From: Natrinema sp. CBA1119
Lineage (GTDB): Archaea > Halobacteriota > Halobacteria > Halobacteriales > Natrialbaceae
Length of the DNA: 64,000 nucleotides
Direction of reading: 5' to 3'
NCBI RefSeq assembly: GCF_002572525.1
Contig: NZ_PDBS01000001.1
Span: 1,364,001 to 1,428,000 of the forward strand
Shown: one piece after another, positions 8,016 to 17,008 of the stretch
How positions within the stretch are numbered: the stretch's first letter is position 1
How the letters are laid out: every line of letters starts with the position of its first letter
Notes under the pieces: generated by a model
Database searches by the model: none
Seen by the model: the letters and a program-made list of their open reading frames with translations, nothing else
Told to the model about the DNA's origin: nothing
Program-made: the position numbers and the translations under genes

Positions 8016-8612
8016 GGTCGAGGTTGCCGCGTCCCCGAAATAAGTCCGCTGAAGCGACTCGAGCGCGTCGTTTGTTCGGACTCCATACCAGCGCCGCCGT
8101 TTGACCGTCGGTCGTGGTTCTCGGACGAGGCACTGACAGAACGAACGCCAGTTCGGAGTCAGTCGACAGCTGAACGACAGCAGCGCCGAGTGCCGTCGCT
8201 ATCGAATTCGAATACGTAGAGAAGACGACTTCCCGTCATAGCTCTACCTTGTGACTAGAGGTACTTAAAGTCAGAATTGAGCTCGGATCGGAGTCGAACC
8301 GACTGATTACGAGACGCATACCGTTGTGACTGTCGAATAGTGGTACCCGAGAAGTGCGTTCTCCCGTCGTATCTTCACCTTGTGACCAGAAGCACTTAAA
8401 GAGAGAACGGGCCGAAAGACGACTCGGCATCCGCGAGGAGAGACGACACCGTCCGTCTCGATTTGTCACGGTCATTCACGCGGTTTCGGCGGCGTAATCA
8501 CAACTCCCATATCAGGCGCGGGGAGTATCTGGTTTCGAATGCAGCGCGTAACTGTTGCACGGCCGCCGAGTCCCTCGAGTCGCCAGCTCACTGCGAGGTC
8601 GAGCGCCGACTG
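8016..8612. promoter_or_regulatory. 600-bp gene-free region with a duplicated TATA-bearing block
   Basis: No credible gene is present. Two 46-base blocks (8231-8276 and 8362-8407), 131 bp apart, are about 80% identical and share tcccgtc, the exact octamer-plus ccttgtgac, an eight-base gap, and acttaaag. The acttaaag could be a TATA box on the plus strand, or ctttaagt on the minus strand, so the blocks may be tandem promoters for the transporter gene at 8613, for the acetyltransferase at 8015, or for a short untranslated RNA. The conserved ccttgtgac would be a factor site. The function is inferred; only the duplication is seen. Confidence 0.5.
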
Positions 8613-9572
8613 ATGGCCGATCTCCTCGGTATCTTCGGCTCCGCGATCGGCCCGATCGTCGCCATCGCGGCCGTCGGCTACGTGCTGGCCACGGTCAAGG
8701 AGATCGATCCGGAGCCGCTGAACACGGCCGTCGTCTACGTGTTAGCGCCCGCACTGGTCTTCCACAGCCTCGCCGTCACCGAACTCGAGGCGGCGACGCT
8801 GCTGCGAGTCACGGCTGGGATCGGTCTCTTCACCGCGGCGATGTGGGGGATCGCCGAGGTCGCCGGTCGCGCCGTCGGCGAGGAAGAGCCGGCGTTGAGC
8901 GCGCTCGTGCTCGTCGCGATCTTCTGTAACTCGGGAAACCTCGGCATCCCCGTCTCCGACTTCGCGTTCGGCGAGATCGGCCGCCAGACGGCCGTCCTCT
9001 TCCTCTCGGTCCAGTCCGTGCTGATGTACACCGTCGGCGTCTACGTCGCCTCCCGGAGCAGCGGCTCCGCCGGCCTCGAGGGCGTCCGCCGCGTGTTCTA
9101 CATTCCGCTGGCCTACGCCGTCATCGCGGCACTGCTCGCGCGAGCGCTGGATATCGTCCCGCCCGCCGACACGGCGGCGATGGAGACGCTCCAGCTCGTC
9201 GGCGACGCGTCGATCCCGCTGATGTTACTCATCCTCGGTATCCAGCTCGCGAGAGCCGATACCGCATCCGCAGTCTCTCGAGCCTGGCCCGCGACGGCGC
9301 TCAAGATGGGCGTCGCGCCCGTCGTCGGCCTCGGTATCGCGCTTCTGATCGGCTTCGAAAACCCGACCGTCGCTCGCGTGTTCGTGCTCGAGACCGCGAT
9401 GCCGGCCGCCGTGACGCCGCTGATCCTCGTCATCGAGTTCGCCGGCAGCGCCCGCTCGGAGGGCGTACTCGTCACCGAGTACGTCTCGACGTGCGTGTTC
9501 CTGACGACGCTGCTCGCGATCCCGGTTCTCACCGTCATGATCGCGATACTGCAGTCCGGTGTGATACTCTGA
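8613..9572 (+). CDS. AEC-family (auxin efflux carrier-like) membrane transporter
   Basis: The 319-residue protein from ATG 8613 has about ten membrane-spanning stretches in two five-helix halves. These include VAIAAVGYVLATVKEID, NTAVVYVLAPALVFHSLAV and CNSGNLGIPVSDFAFGE in the first half, and SIPLMLLILGIQLARA and AMPAAVTPLILVIEFA in the second. CNSGNLGIP is the characteristic broken-helix motif of the AEC/malate permease family. Upstream frames extend but add non-hydrophobic residues, so the internal ATG is preferred. Substrates are unknown; relatives export auxin or carry malate and malonate. Confidence 0.87.
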   Translation: MADLLGIFGSAIGPIVAIAAVGYVLATVKEIDPEPLNTAVVYVLAPALVFHSLAVTELEAATLLRVTAGIGLFTAAMWGIAEVAGRAVGEEEPALSALVLVAIFCNSGNLGIPVSDFAFGEIGRQTAVLFLSVQSVLMYTVGVYVASRSSGSAGLEGVRRVFYIPLAYAVIAALLARALDIVPPADTAAMETLQLVGDASIPLMLLILGIQLARADTASAVSRAWPATALKMGVAPVVGLGIALLIGFENPTVARVFVLETAMPAAVTPLILVIEFAGSARSEGVLVTEYVSTCVFLTTLLAIPVLTVMIAILQSGVIL

Positions 9573-10116
9573 GGAGACCACTCAGCGCTCGTCGCTGGCT
9601 CCGGCTCGGAGAGACGCTCGCACCACATCGGATGGTCTGTGAAGAAATTGAGAAGACGGAAGGGGGGTACACTCGCGTGGCCGCCGTACACCGTCGATGC
9701 ATCGTGACGGGGGTACGTTGCATCTGGGAGCTCATTCACGCTATGCGGCCACGCAAGTGTGTCAATATCTAGCACGAATGGGCATAAATAAGTTAGCCCG
9801 AGACAGTAGCAGGCCGAAACTCTCGAGAGAGGGAGATAGTAGTGTGGGTATCGTTCGCATGCATAGGTCGGCCCAAAGCCTATGGAAAAACACCGCACAC
9901 GATCGAGTGATCTGTGTCCGGCATCTACTACTGGCCCGGAGGCGGATCGAGCCGAGACACCGTTGCCGAATCCGATACTGGACGAACGGACAGCGAACCG
10001 GGGCGTCCCACCCCTTTCACGGGTCGGTTTCGAACGAGATGGACGAGCAGCGGCCGTCCCGGAAAGGCGAGAGAACGAACGTAATAGCGGAGAACAGCGG
10101 CTTCGAAGCGACGTGG
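9573..10116. other. Gene-free stretch of 544 bp
   Basis: No supported gene was found on either strand. It contains a perfect 10-bp inverted repeat, gcgtggccgc at 9675-9684 and gcggccacgc at 9745-9754, and a TATA-like cataaataag near 9783 set between gggc and gccc. It separates the transporter from the 3' end of the FrhB-like gene, so promoters would not be expected here, and an unannotated RNA is possible. Confidence 0.35.
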
Positions 10117-11796
10117 TCAGTGCCCCTGATCGTGGGGGTTGAGCGCCGTACCGTAGTTCTCGGCGTGGTCGGTGTACTCGATGAACCGCGGCGCGTCGGG
10201 GTCGAACGGCCGCTCGAGGCTCTCGAAGGCCTTCTTCTTGTCCCAGCCCTGGAGCTTGCCGACCGCGGACTTGTCCTCTAAGTCGTGGTAGTCCAGGTTC
10301 GGCTCGGTGAGCTCCCAGGCCTTCATCCCCTGCTCGGTCCGGACGATGACGCTCGAGTACTCGTCGCTCGAGCCGACGGAGCCGACGGTGATGTCCGAAC
10401 AGAAGCCGGTGAAGTCGGCACACTCGTCACAGCCCTTGAGCGCAGCGTCGTGGAAGTTCTCGATGTCCTCCTCGACGATCATCTCGCCGTCGTGGTCGTA
10501 GACCATCATCTTGCCGTTGAGAACGTCCATCTTGCCGATCTCCGACGGCGAGATGCCGCGTTGCTCCTCTAGCTGCTCGCCCATGAGGCTGTGGTAGTTG
10601 AAGTTCTTGGTACACATCAGCGCGATCGTGTAGTCCACAGCTCGAATACCCTCGTTCTGGTCCTGGTAGTCCCACTCGAAGTCCTGCAGGGCGCGGATGC
10701 CCTCGATCTCACACGGCGTGCCGACGATCGCGATGCTGAGTTCGTCCCAGGACTTGTCGGGGAGCTTGTGCTCCCACTGCTCTAAGTCGAGATTTCCCAG
10801 CGCCATCGTCTGGTTGTAGACGGTACCGGCGTTTTCGATGAGCTCCTCGGTCGTCGTCGCGAGGTAGCTCTCGGCCTTCCACTCTTGCTCGTCGCTCTCG
10901 GTCGCGACGAGCGCGCCGTCGATCTCGCCCTCCTCGAGCAGCGTCGCGAGGACGCCGGTAACGACGCCGCCGTCCTGGGCGTTGTCGGTCCAGTCGTCCT
11001 CGACCTTCGCGGAGAACTCCGTGATCGGATCGCCAGCGCCCTTGACGTTGTCGTCGCCGCCGGTGATCTTCCACTGGCGCTCGTAGCGCAGGCCGCCGCG
11101 GGGACAGAAGTCCCAACAGAGCGAACAGCCGGTGCACATCTTGACGAGTTCCGGCTCCCCGTCGTCGCCGATCCCGATGGAGTCCGACGGGCAGGCGGCG
11201 ACACAGGTCCCACACTGGATACAGCGGCCCTCGTCGATGACTGCCTCGTCCAGTTCCATGAACCAGGTCTTCTCGTCCGGCGTCTCGATATCGTTCATCC
11301 GCGAGCGGATCGAGTACTCCGGCGTCTCGAGGTCGACGCCCTCGGGAATCCCGACGCGCGCGTCGGGCGAGCCGTTGTCGACGTCCTGACTGACGTTCTC
11401 GGCGGGCTCGGTGAACTCGAGGTCGCCGAGTTCGCCCATCTCGTCGACGTTTGCCACACCTGCGCCGTCGGTCGCGACCGGCTGCGTCTCCGACTCGGCG
11501 TCGGCAGCCGTCTTCTCGCCGCAGGTGCAGGTGTTCGGCGAGCAGCTATCGTCGCTGCTGGCGTCGGCGGCACCGCTGCCGCCGTCAGTTCGAATTGCCC
11601 CCTCTCGAGCGTGATCCTCTCGGGAACGTGACGCACCGCCGCTGGCTTCAGGAACCATCACGGCGTCGTCATCGCCGCTCGAGTCGGGAACGCGTGGGAA
11701 TCGACGCTCGTCGTCCTCGCTCCCTCGCGGGTCGCTTCGCTCCCCGCTCGATCCGTTCGAGGACTCACTGCGTTCGTCCTCGCTATTAGTCCCCAT
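10117..11796 (-). CDS. FrhB-like F420 dehydrogenase/ferredoxin-domain protein paired with a siroheme reductase
   Basis: The 559-residue protein (ATG at 11796) has a low-complexity acidic N-terminal 130 residues containing a CSPNTCTC cysteine cluster. A two-cluster ferredoxin domain follows at about 185-235 (CIQCGTCVAACP and CTGCSLCWDFCP), then the FrhB N-terminal region with VVTGVLATLLEEGEIDGA and the FrhB C-terminal region with GTPCEIEGIRAL and CDECADFTGFCSDITVGSVGS. FrhB proteins bind flavin, oxidise F420H2 and pass electrons to iron-sulfur clusters. The gene overlaps the end of the siroheme reductase gene by 11 bases, so it is almost certainly its electron-delivering partner. The electron donor (F420H2 or ferredoxin) is not proven by sequence. 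Confidence 0.85.
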   Translation of the reverse strand: MGTNSEDERSESSNGSSGERSDPRGSEDDERRFPRVPDSSGDDDAVMVPEASGGASRSREDHAREGAIRTDGGSGAADASSDDSCSPNTCTCGEKTAADAESETQPVATDGAGVANVDEMGELGDLEFTEPAENVSQDVDNGSPDARVGIPEGVDLETPEYSIRSRMNDIETPDEKTWFMELDEAVIDEGRCIQCGTCVAACPSDSIGIGDDGEPELVKMCTGCSLCWDFCPRGGLRYERQWKITGGDDNVKGAGDPITEFSAKVEDDWTDNAQDGGVVTGVLATLLEEGEIDGALVATESDEQEWKAESYLATTTEELIENAGTVYNQTMALGNLDLEQWEHKLPDKSWDELSIAIVGTPCEIEGIRALQDFEWDYQDQNEGIRAVDYTIALMCTKNFNYHSLMGEQLEEQRGISPSEIGKMDVLNGKMMVYDHDGEMIVEEDIENFHDAALKGCDECADFTGFCSDITVGSVGSSDEYSSVIVRTEQGMKAWELTEPNLDYHDLEDKSAVGKLQGWDKKKAFESLERPFDPDAPRFIEYTDHAENYGTALNPHDQGH

Positions 11797-13495
11797 GCGC
11801 AACACCTCGTGCAACCGGCGCGTCCGCCCCTTGCATGATCGTCCGGAGTCGCTCGTTGTCGACGCCGCGACACCACTCGTAGAACTTCTCGCCGTCGGCG
11901 CGATCCGCGGAGTAGGCCTCGAACAGCTGCTCGAGGGCCGGGATCACGGAATCAGCGGGAACGGCGCTCTCGACCCAATCGAGGAACTCGTTGTCGGCTC
12001 CCAGCGAGCCGCCGAGTCCGAAGTCCATCCCTTCGACGATGTTGTCGCCCTCGGCGTTGGTACTGTTCTCGTCCTCGAGTTTGACGGTCTCGCCGCGGAA
12101 GCCGATGTCGGCGATCTGGGGCTGGGCGCACGACGCGGAACAGCCGGACATGTGCATCCGGATGGCCTCGATGTCGTCGGGGACGTCGATGCGCTCGTCG
12201 AGTTGGCGGGCCCAGCGCTTGGTGCGCTTTTTCGTCTCGATGATGGCGTAGTTACAGAACTCGTTGCCCGTACAGCCGACCGCGCCCCGCGAGAACGGCC
12301 CCGGATCGGGGCTGTACTCCTGTGCGAACGGCTCCGCGAGCAGGTCGTCGACGTTCTCGTCGGGAATGTGGGTGATGAGGAAGTTCTGGTCGGTCGCGAG
12401 GCGCACGGAGGCGTCCTCGGTCCCGTACGTTTCAGCGGCGCGGGCGGCCGCGGCGAACTCGTCGCCGCCCATGCGGCCGGCGATGACGTTGAAGCCGACG
12501 TAGTTGAGCCCGTCCTGCTTCTGGTCGTTGACGCCGACGTGGTCGCCCTGATAGCCGACGGTCAGGTTCTGGCCACCGGTCGGCAGGTCGATCGTACAGC
12601 GGTCGCGGACCGCTTCCTCGAACTTCTCGGGGCCGAGCTGTTCGACGAGGTAGCGCATGCGGCAGACGCCGCGGTTGTTGCGGTCGCCGATCTCCTTGAA
12701 CGTCTGGGCGACGGCGCGGCAAAACTCGACGGCGTCTTCGGGTTTGATGAAGGCGTCGAGTTCCGAACCCATTCGCGGGCCGTCGGAGAGGCCGCCACCG
12801 ACGCGGGCGTGGAAGCCGTAGAGGTGCTCGCCGTCAATCTCCTTCTTCGCGGGGACGAGTCCGACATCGTTGATCTGGGACTGCGCACAGTCGTGAGCGC
12901 AGCCGGTGATCGTGATCTTGAACTTCCGCGGGAGGTTGGCGTACTCCCGGTTCTCGGTGAAGAAATCGGAGACGGCCTCGATGACCGGCTGTGCGTTGAA
13001 ACACTCATGATCGTCGAGTCCGGCCGCGGGGCATCCAAGAACGTTCCGGGCGGAGTCACCGCAGCCCTGGACCGTCGTCAGGCCGACCTCGTCGTAGCGG
13101 TTCCACATCTCGGGGACGTCCTCGACGCGGATCCAGTGTTTCTGGATGTCCTGACGGGTCGTGATGTCGAGATAGGCATCTCCCCAGAGTTCGTTCTGCG
13201 CTTCGCCGCCGTACTCCTCGGGGGCGACCGCGAGGTCCTCGGTGACCTCGCCGATCACTTCGGCCTGCTCGGGAGTGAGCTTCCCGCCCGGCACTTTCGT
13301 CCGGATCATGAAGTAGCCCTCCTGCTTCTGGGCGTACATCCCGGCCCACTTCAGGCGCTCCCACTCGCCGCCGCCGGCGCGCTCCTCGATCTCCTCGAAG
13401 GAAAGCTCCTCGTCGGCGTAGTCGTAGACGTCGTCGATAACGTCGAGCGGGTGTTTGTTCTGTTTGTATTGTTCTGTTGTATTCACGCGAACCAC
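11786..13495 (-). CDS. Siroheme [4Fe-4S] nitrite/sulfite reductase
   Basis: The 569-residue protein has the two ferredoxin-like half-domains and siroheme folds of the assimilatory nitrite/sulfite reductase family: YFMIRTKVPGGKLTPEQ, TTRQDIQKHWI and GCGDSARNVLGCPAAG in the first half. Cluster and siroheme cysteines occur as GCTGNEFCNYA (C-x5-C, near residue 406) and GCSASCAQPQ (C-x3-C, near 448). CTGNxFC with ETKKR downstream resembles ferredoxin-type nitrite reductases more than dissimilatory sulfite reductase, but substrate choice is uncertain. It starts at GTG 13495 or possibly GTG 13486. The FrhB-like gene overlaps its 3' end. No nitrate reductase or transporter lies nearby, which leaves sulfite a real possibility. 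Confidence 0.9.
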   Translation of the reverse strand: MVRVNTTEQYKQNKHPLDVIDDVYDYADEELSFEEIEERAGGGEWERLKWAGMYAQKQEGYFMIRTKVPGGKLTPEQAEVIGEVTEDLAVAPEEYGGEAQNELWGDAYLDITTRQDIQKHWIRVEDVPEMWNRYDEVGLTTVQGCGDSARNVLGCPAAGLDDHECFNAQPVIEAVSDFFTENREYANLPRKFKITITGCAHDCAQSQINDVGLVPAKKEIDGEHLYGFHARVGGGLSDGPRMGSELDAFIKPEDAVEFCRAVAQTFKEIGDRNNRGVCRMRYLVEQLGPEKFEEAVRDRCTIDLPTGGQNLTVGYQGDHVGVNDQKQDGLNYVGFNVIAGRMGGDEFAAAARAAETYGTEDASVRLATDQNFLITHIPDENVDDLLAEPFAQEYSPDPGPFSRGAVGCTGNEFCNYAIIETKKRTKRWARQLDERIDVPDDIEAIRMHMSGCSASCAQPQIADIGFRGETVKLEDENSTNAEGDNIVEGMDFGLGGSLGADNEFLDWVESAVPADSVIPALEQLFEAYSADRADGEKFYEWCRGVDNERLRTIMQGADAPVARGVAHGD

Positions 13496-13817
13496 CGCCG
13501 CCGAGGGGTCTCGGCAGCTACTCGACCTTGCATACTATCGTGAAGGGCCATTGGGTAGCGGGTAATAACACCCCGCACCTATACACCCCCGTAACTCGGC
13601 GAATCATGACGTGGGTCGGCCACTCCAGTAAATATTGCCTCAACGTGCGGCGACGGACGATCGGACCAGTCGGAGACGGACGGCCAACGGTTCGATACGA
13701 ACCGGCTCGAGCCGAGAGCAGCGACGGCCCGCCGATAATAGCGGCAATTATATCCGACAATACGTGATCGCGGCGTCGATCCGATTCGATCACTCACCGA
13801 CGAGATATCCCATCCGC
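13496..13817. other. Upstream region of the reductase operon
   Basis: No gene is seen in 322 bp. On the minus strand, a TATA-like gatagtatgca lies at about 13525-13535, correctly placed for a start near 13505. Further upstream is an interrupted inverted repeat gcggg/cccgc around taataacac (about 13556-13574), which could bind a regulator. The rest of the stretch shows no feature I can name. Confidence 0.4.
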
Positions 13818-14453
13818 TTAATTCAAACAGGCCACGAGTCCTCCCTGCCGTCGCGGGTCGGGCTCGAGTGACAGATTTTCGGCGACCCCGTCGTATCGCG
13901 CCCGAAGAACGATGTTCTGGTCAATGTAGTACGTAACACGGATATCCCACTCGTCGCGCGGATCGGCGGCCGACAGTTGGGTTCCCAGGGTCAGGTCATA
14001 GCGAAGCGCCACCATGACCGCGTCCGCGTTCGTGGACGATCCGATCGCAGCCGTTCGATGGGCACTGCGGCGAAGATCGAACGTCCGTGTCATGTTTCCG
14101 AACTGGGCGATAAACGCGTTCCGTCGGTACGCTCGCTCGAACTCGGTCACGTACTCGGCCGCGCTGTCCACCAGCAACGGCGGCGATCGGTCCGACGAAT
14201 CGCTCGCCTCCTCGGACACGCTCCCCCACGGAAGTGACGGGTACGGGCGAGGCGTGAGCGCGCCGTCATCCGTCGGCGTGTCCGGCTCGGGACGCGTTAC
14301 TGACTGACAGTCGTACCAGTCGGCGGGGACGGTTCCCGACTCGAGCGGCGGTCTGTTTGTGGCGTTCGATACGTGCTCGAAACCGCCCGTCGCGACCGCC
14401 GCCGTGGTCACAACCGACGCGAGGAGCGCACGTCGAGACCGAGGGCGGTTCAT
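13818..14453 (-). CDS. Exported protein of unknown function
   Basis: The ATG at 14453 gives MNRPRSRRALLASVVTTAAV, a short twin-arginine-like or Sec signal with RSRR before a hydrophobic stretch; there is no lipobox cysteine. The 211-residue product has a Pro/Ser/Asp-rich middle and a C-terminal half with beta-type segments (VMVALRYDLTLGTQ, DIRVTYYIDQNIVLRARYDG). No catalytic motif or known family was recognised. It is downstream of and opposite to nothing informative, ending about 320 bp before the reductase operon start. Confidence 0.6.
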   Translation of the reverse strand: MNRPRSRRALLASVVTTAAVATGGFEHVSNATNRPPLESGTVPADWYDCQSVTRPEPDTPTDDGALTPRPYPSLPWGSVSEEASDSSDRSPPLLVDSAAEYVTEFERAYRRNAFIAQFGNMTRTFDLRRSAHRTAAIGSSTNADAVMVALRYDLTLGTQLSAADPRDEWDIRVTYYIDQNIVLRARYDGVAENLSLEPDPRRQGGLVACLN

Positions 14454-14532
14454 ACGCAAAGATCTCAGACGGTCAATAAGTGTCTTCTGAAATAGTACCA
14501 AACTGAGAAGTCGATGATCGCAGGCCAGCAGC

Positions 14533-16206
14533 CTATTCGTCGGCCAGCAGCCGGTCGATCATCTCGTCGGGATCGAACCGTTCCAAATCGTCGTACCCCT
14601 GTCCGACACCGAGGAACAGGATCGGCTTCCCGGTGACGTGCGCGACCGAAATGGCCGCGCCGCCGTTGGAGTCGGCATCGGCTTTCGTCAGAATCGCGCC
14701 GTCGATTTCTGCCGCGTCGTTGAACTCACGGGCCCGGTTAACCGCGTCCTGCCCGGCGACGGCCTCGTCGACGAACAGCGTCATATCGGGATCGACGACG
14801 CGACCGATCTTCTCGAGCTGATCCATCAGGCCCTCGTCGGTGTGGAGTCGGCCCGCAGTGTCGCCCAGCACGATATCGACGTCGTTAGCCTCGGCGTACT
14901 CGACGGCGTCGTACAACACTGCGGCGGGATCGCCGCCCTGTTCGTGGCTAATGCACTTCGTGCCCAGGGCGTCGGCGTGTTCCTGAATCTGCTCGTTCGC
15001 TCCCGCACGATAGGTGTCGCCGTTCGCCATCACTGACGAGTAGCCGCGTTCCTCGAAGTAGCGGCTCAGCTTGGCGATCGAGGTCGTCTTTCCGACGCCA
15101 TTGACGCCGGTGAAGATGATGGTGACCGGCTTGTCCGCAGCGGCGATCCGCTCGTCGAAGTCGAACTGGCCGACGCTGATCACGTCGTAGATCGCATTGT
15201 GCAGCGCCTCCTCGACGACTGCGCCCGTCGAGGTCGTGAAGGTCCGGGTCTCGCCGACTAGTTCGTCGCGGATGTTGTCGAGGATCTCCTCGGCGACGCC
15301 CATCTCGACGTCGCTCGAGAGCAGCGCCATCTCGAGTTCGTAGAGCGGGCCCTCGAGGTCCTCTTCCTCGATGACGAACTTCCCCTTGACGAGGGACTTG
15401 GCCTTCGTGCCGAATCCAGTCGAGTTGCCGCCGTCGTCGGTTTCGGCGTCCTCAGTCTCGTTGTCGACGACCGGTTCGTCCTCCTCGACGACCGCTTCCT
15501 CGTCAGCGACCGATCTCTCGTCACCGGCCGCCCCGTCGACCGAGTCCGCCTCGATGGCCGGCTCGGTCGGCTCCTCGTCCGGCGTCGCCCCAGCGGCCTG
15601 CGCCGCCTCGGGGGTCGCCTCGTCCGCTTCCGGTTCGGCGTCGTCAGACGACCCCGTAAAGAGGGATCTCGCTCTGGCACCGAGACCGGTCCGTCCGCCG
15701 TCCTCGTCGGCGTCTCCGTCCCCGTTAGCGTCTTCCTCCTTGTTCCCGTCGACTTCTTCGTCCTCGTCGACGGCTGATTCCTCGTCGGAAGTCACCGTCT
15801 CGGCCGGCTCCCCATCGGGAACCGCCTCGTCCGCGACCGAATCGGACTCGTCGGACTCGAGGAAATCGGGTTCGGGTTCGGTCGCCGGCTCCTGTCCCGC
15901 GGACTCGGCCGCGTCAGCAGTGGCGGATTCGGTCGTCGAGTCCGGCTCCGATCCTGCGTCCGGTTCCGGCTCCACGTCAGCTGTCGCCGTGGCTGCCGGC
16001 TCAGACGTCTCGACGTCCGTCGGTTCGGGAGTAGTATCGGTGGCTTCCGCGTCCGTCGAGGCCGCCGCTTCCGCGTCCGGGCCGACGGCCGCGAGTTCCT
16101 CGCCTTCCTCGAGTTCGTCGTCGTCGACCGCCTCGACGTTCTCCTCGGCGGCTTCTTCGGCGTCTTCGCGGAAGCTCCCGAGCTTGTCCTTCAGGTTATC
16201 GAACAT
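14533..16206 (-). CDS. ftsY: Signal recognition particle receptor FtsY
   Basis: The 557-residue protein ends in a full SRP-GTPase NG domain (about 260-557): P-loop GVNGVGKTTSIAKL, insertion-box region ANGDTYRAGANEQI, GDTAGRLHTDEGLM (G3), LTKADADSNGGAA (G4) and FLGVGQGYDDL. It receives ribosome-SRP complexes at the membrane for co-translational insertion. The first 250 residues are a highly acidic, low-complexity Glu/Asp/Ala/Ser/Thr tail, longer than in most archaea and typical of salt-adapted membrane-docking regions. It is the last gene of rplX-pfdA-ftsY, 25 bp after pfdA. Confidence 0.97.
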   Translation of the reverse strand: MFDNLKDKLGSFREDAEEAAEENVEAVDDDELEEGEELAAVGPDAEAAASTDAEATDTTPEPTDVETSEPAATATADVEPEPDAGSEPDSTTESATADAAESAGQEPATEPEPDFLESDESDSVADEAVPDGEPAETVTSDEESAVDEDEEVDGNKEEDANGDGDADEDGGRTGLGARARSLFTGSSDDAEPEADEATPEAAQAAGATPDEEPTEPAIEADSVDGAAGDERSVADEEAVVEEDEPVVDNETEDAETDDGGNSTGFGTKAKSLVKGKFVIEEEDLEGPLYELEMALLSSDVEMGVAEEILDNIRDELVGETRTFTTSTGAVVEEALHNAIYDVISVGQFDFDERIAAADKPVTIIFTGVNGVGKTTSIAKLSRYFEERGYSSVMANGDTYRAGANEQIQEHADALGTKCISHEQGGDPAAVLYDAVEYAEANDVDIVLGDTAGRLHTDEGLMDQLEKIGRVVDPDMTLFVDEAVAGQDAVNRAREFNDAAEIDGAILTKADADSNGGAAISVAHVTGKPILFLGVGQGYDDLERFDPDEMIDRLLADE

Positions 16207-16231
16207 GGGTAATGAAAGTCCCTACGGCGCG

Positions 16232-16684
16232 TTACTCGTCGGGCTGGCCCTGACCCTGACCCATCCCCTGCATCTGCTGTTGCATCGCCTGCTGCTGGAG
16301 CTGCTGGGCCTGCTGCTCGAGTTCCTCGCTCTCGGTCTCGAGTTCGGCGAGTTGCTCGTTGAGCTCCTCGATCTGGTCGTCGAGGTGGTCTTTCTTGTTA
16401 TCGAGGGCGTCGACGGCGTCGTCCTCCTCGAACTCCGCGGCGTAGTCGGCACCGAGTTCGACGATCACTTCGTCGATGTTCTCGATCGTCGTTCGAAGAT
16501 ACGCGCCGCCCCCGAGGGGCATCTGTACGGTCGAGTCGGTCTCGAGCGTCTCGATAGCTTCGATAGCCTCGTCGACCTCGGTCTTCTCCTGCTGGACGGC
16601 CTCGATGTTCGCCTGCAGGCCCTCGATCTGTTCGTCGATCTCCTGAAGCTCCTGAGACAGCTGCTGGAGTTGCTGCTGACTCAT
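16232..16684 (-). CDS. pfdA: Prefoldin alpha subunit
   Basis: The 150-residue protein consists of two long coiled-coil helices (about 1-50 and 95-140) joined by a short beta hairpin region (VQMPLGGGAYLRTTI, EVIVELGADYAAEF), the prefoldin alpha fold. The C-terminus is a Gln/Met-rich tail. With the beta subunit it forms the hexameric jellyfish chaperone that hands unfolded proteins to the thermosome. The ATG at 16684 overlaps the rplX stop (ATGA), so translation is coupled; an upstream in-frame extension lies within rplX and is not used. Confidence 0.95.
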   Translation of the reverse strand: MSQQQLQQLSQELQEIDEQIEGLQANIEAVQQEKTEVDEAIEAIETLETDSTVQMPLGGGAYLRTTIENIDEVIVELGADYAAEFEEDDAVDALDNKKDHLDDQIEELNEQLAELETESEELEQQAQQLQQQAMQQQMQGMGQGQGQPDE

Positions 16685-16857
16685 TGTTCGGACACCTCGT
16701 CGAGTTTGATTTCGCTCCGCTTGAGGCCGTGTTGACTCCCGAACTGGGAGAGGGTGTGTTCGCGGGCGACGTTCTCGTTCTGGGCGTCGATGGTCGTCTC
16801 GAACTCCGCGAAGCCGTCGCGGCTCTTGAACCGACCACTGACCGTAAATTGACTCAT
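16681..16857 (-). CDS. rplX: 50S ribosomal protein LX (L18Ae/L20a)
   Basis: The frame from ATG 16857 to TGA 16681 encodes 58 residues beginning MSQFTVSGRFKSRDGFAEFE and containing ENVAREHTLSQFGSQHGLKR, matching archaeal ribosomal protein LX. It overlaps the prefoldin alpha start by four bases. In many archaea this gene follows tif6 in one operon; here a plus-strand gene lies between them, so rplX must have its own promoter. Confidence 0.93.
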   Translation of the reverse strand: MSQFTVSGRFKSRDGFAEFETTIDAQNENVAREHTLSQFGSQHGLKRSEIKLDEVSEQ

Positions 16858-17008
16858 ACATCACCATCCGGCAGGGAGTCGGAAGAATCTTCCCTTCCAG
16901 TCCGGACCGCCGAACCCAGCAGAACGTGGCGAGAGACGGGGCGCAGCCGCTGTTTGGCCGACGAGTGACGGGTTAACGGTTTTATCGAGCGGACTCCAAT
17001 CGGAGTGT

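Noticed and set aside
9697-10281. 194-residue plus-strand frame between the transporter and FrhB-like gene
   Set aside because: No family resemblance, mixed composition and overlap with the 3' end of the FrhB-like gene.
11795-13543. Long plus-strand frame opposite the siroheme reductase
   Set aside because: Antisense shadow typical of GC-rich, acidic haloarchaeal genes; composition is unlike real proteins here and the minus-strand gene is certain.
15371-16735. Ser/Ala-rich plus-strand frame opposite ftsY and pfdA
   Set aside because: Mirror of the acidic repeats in FtsY; low complexity and antisense to two certain genes.
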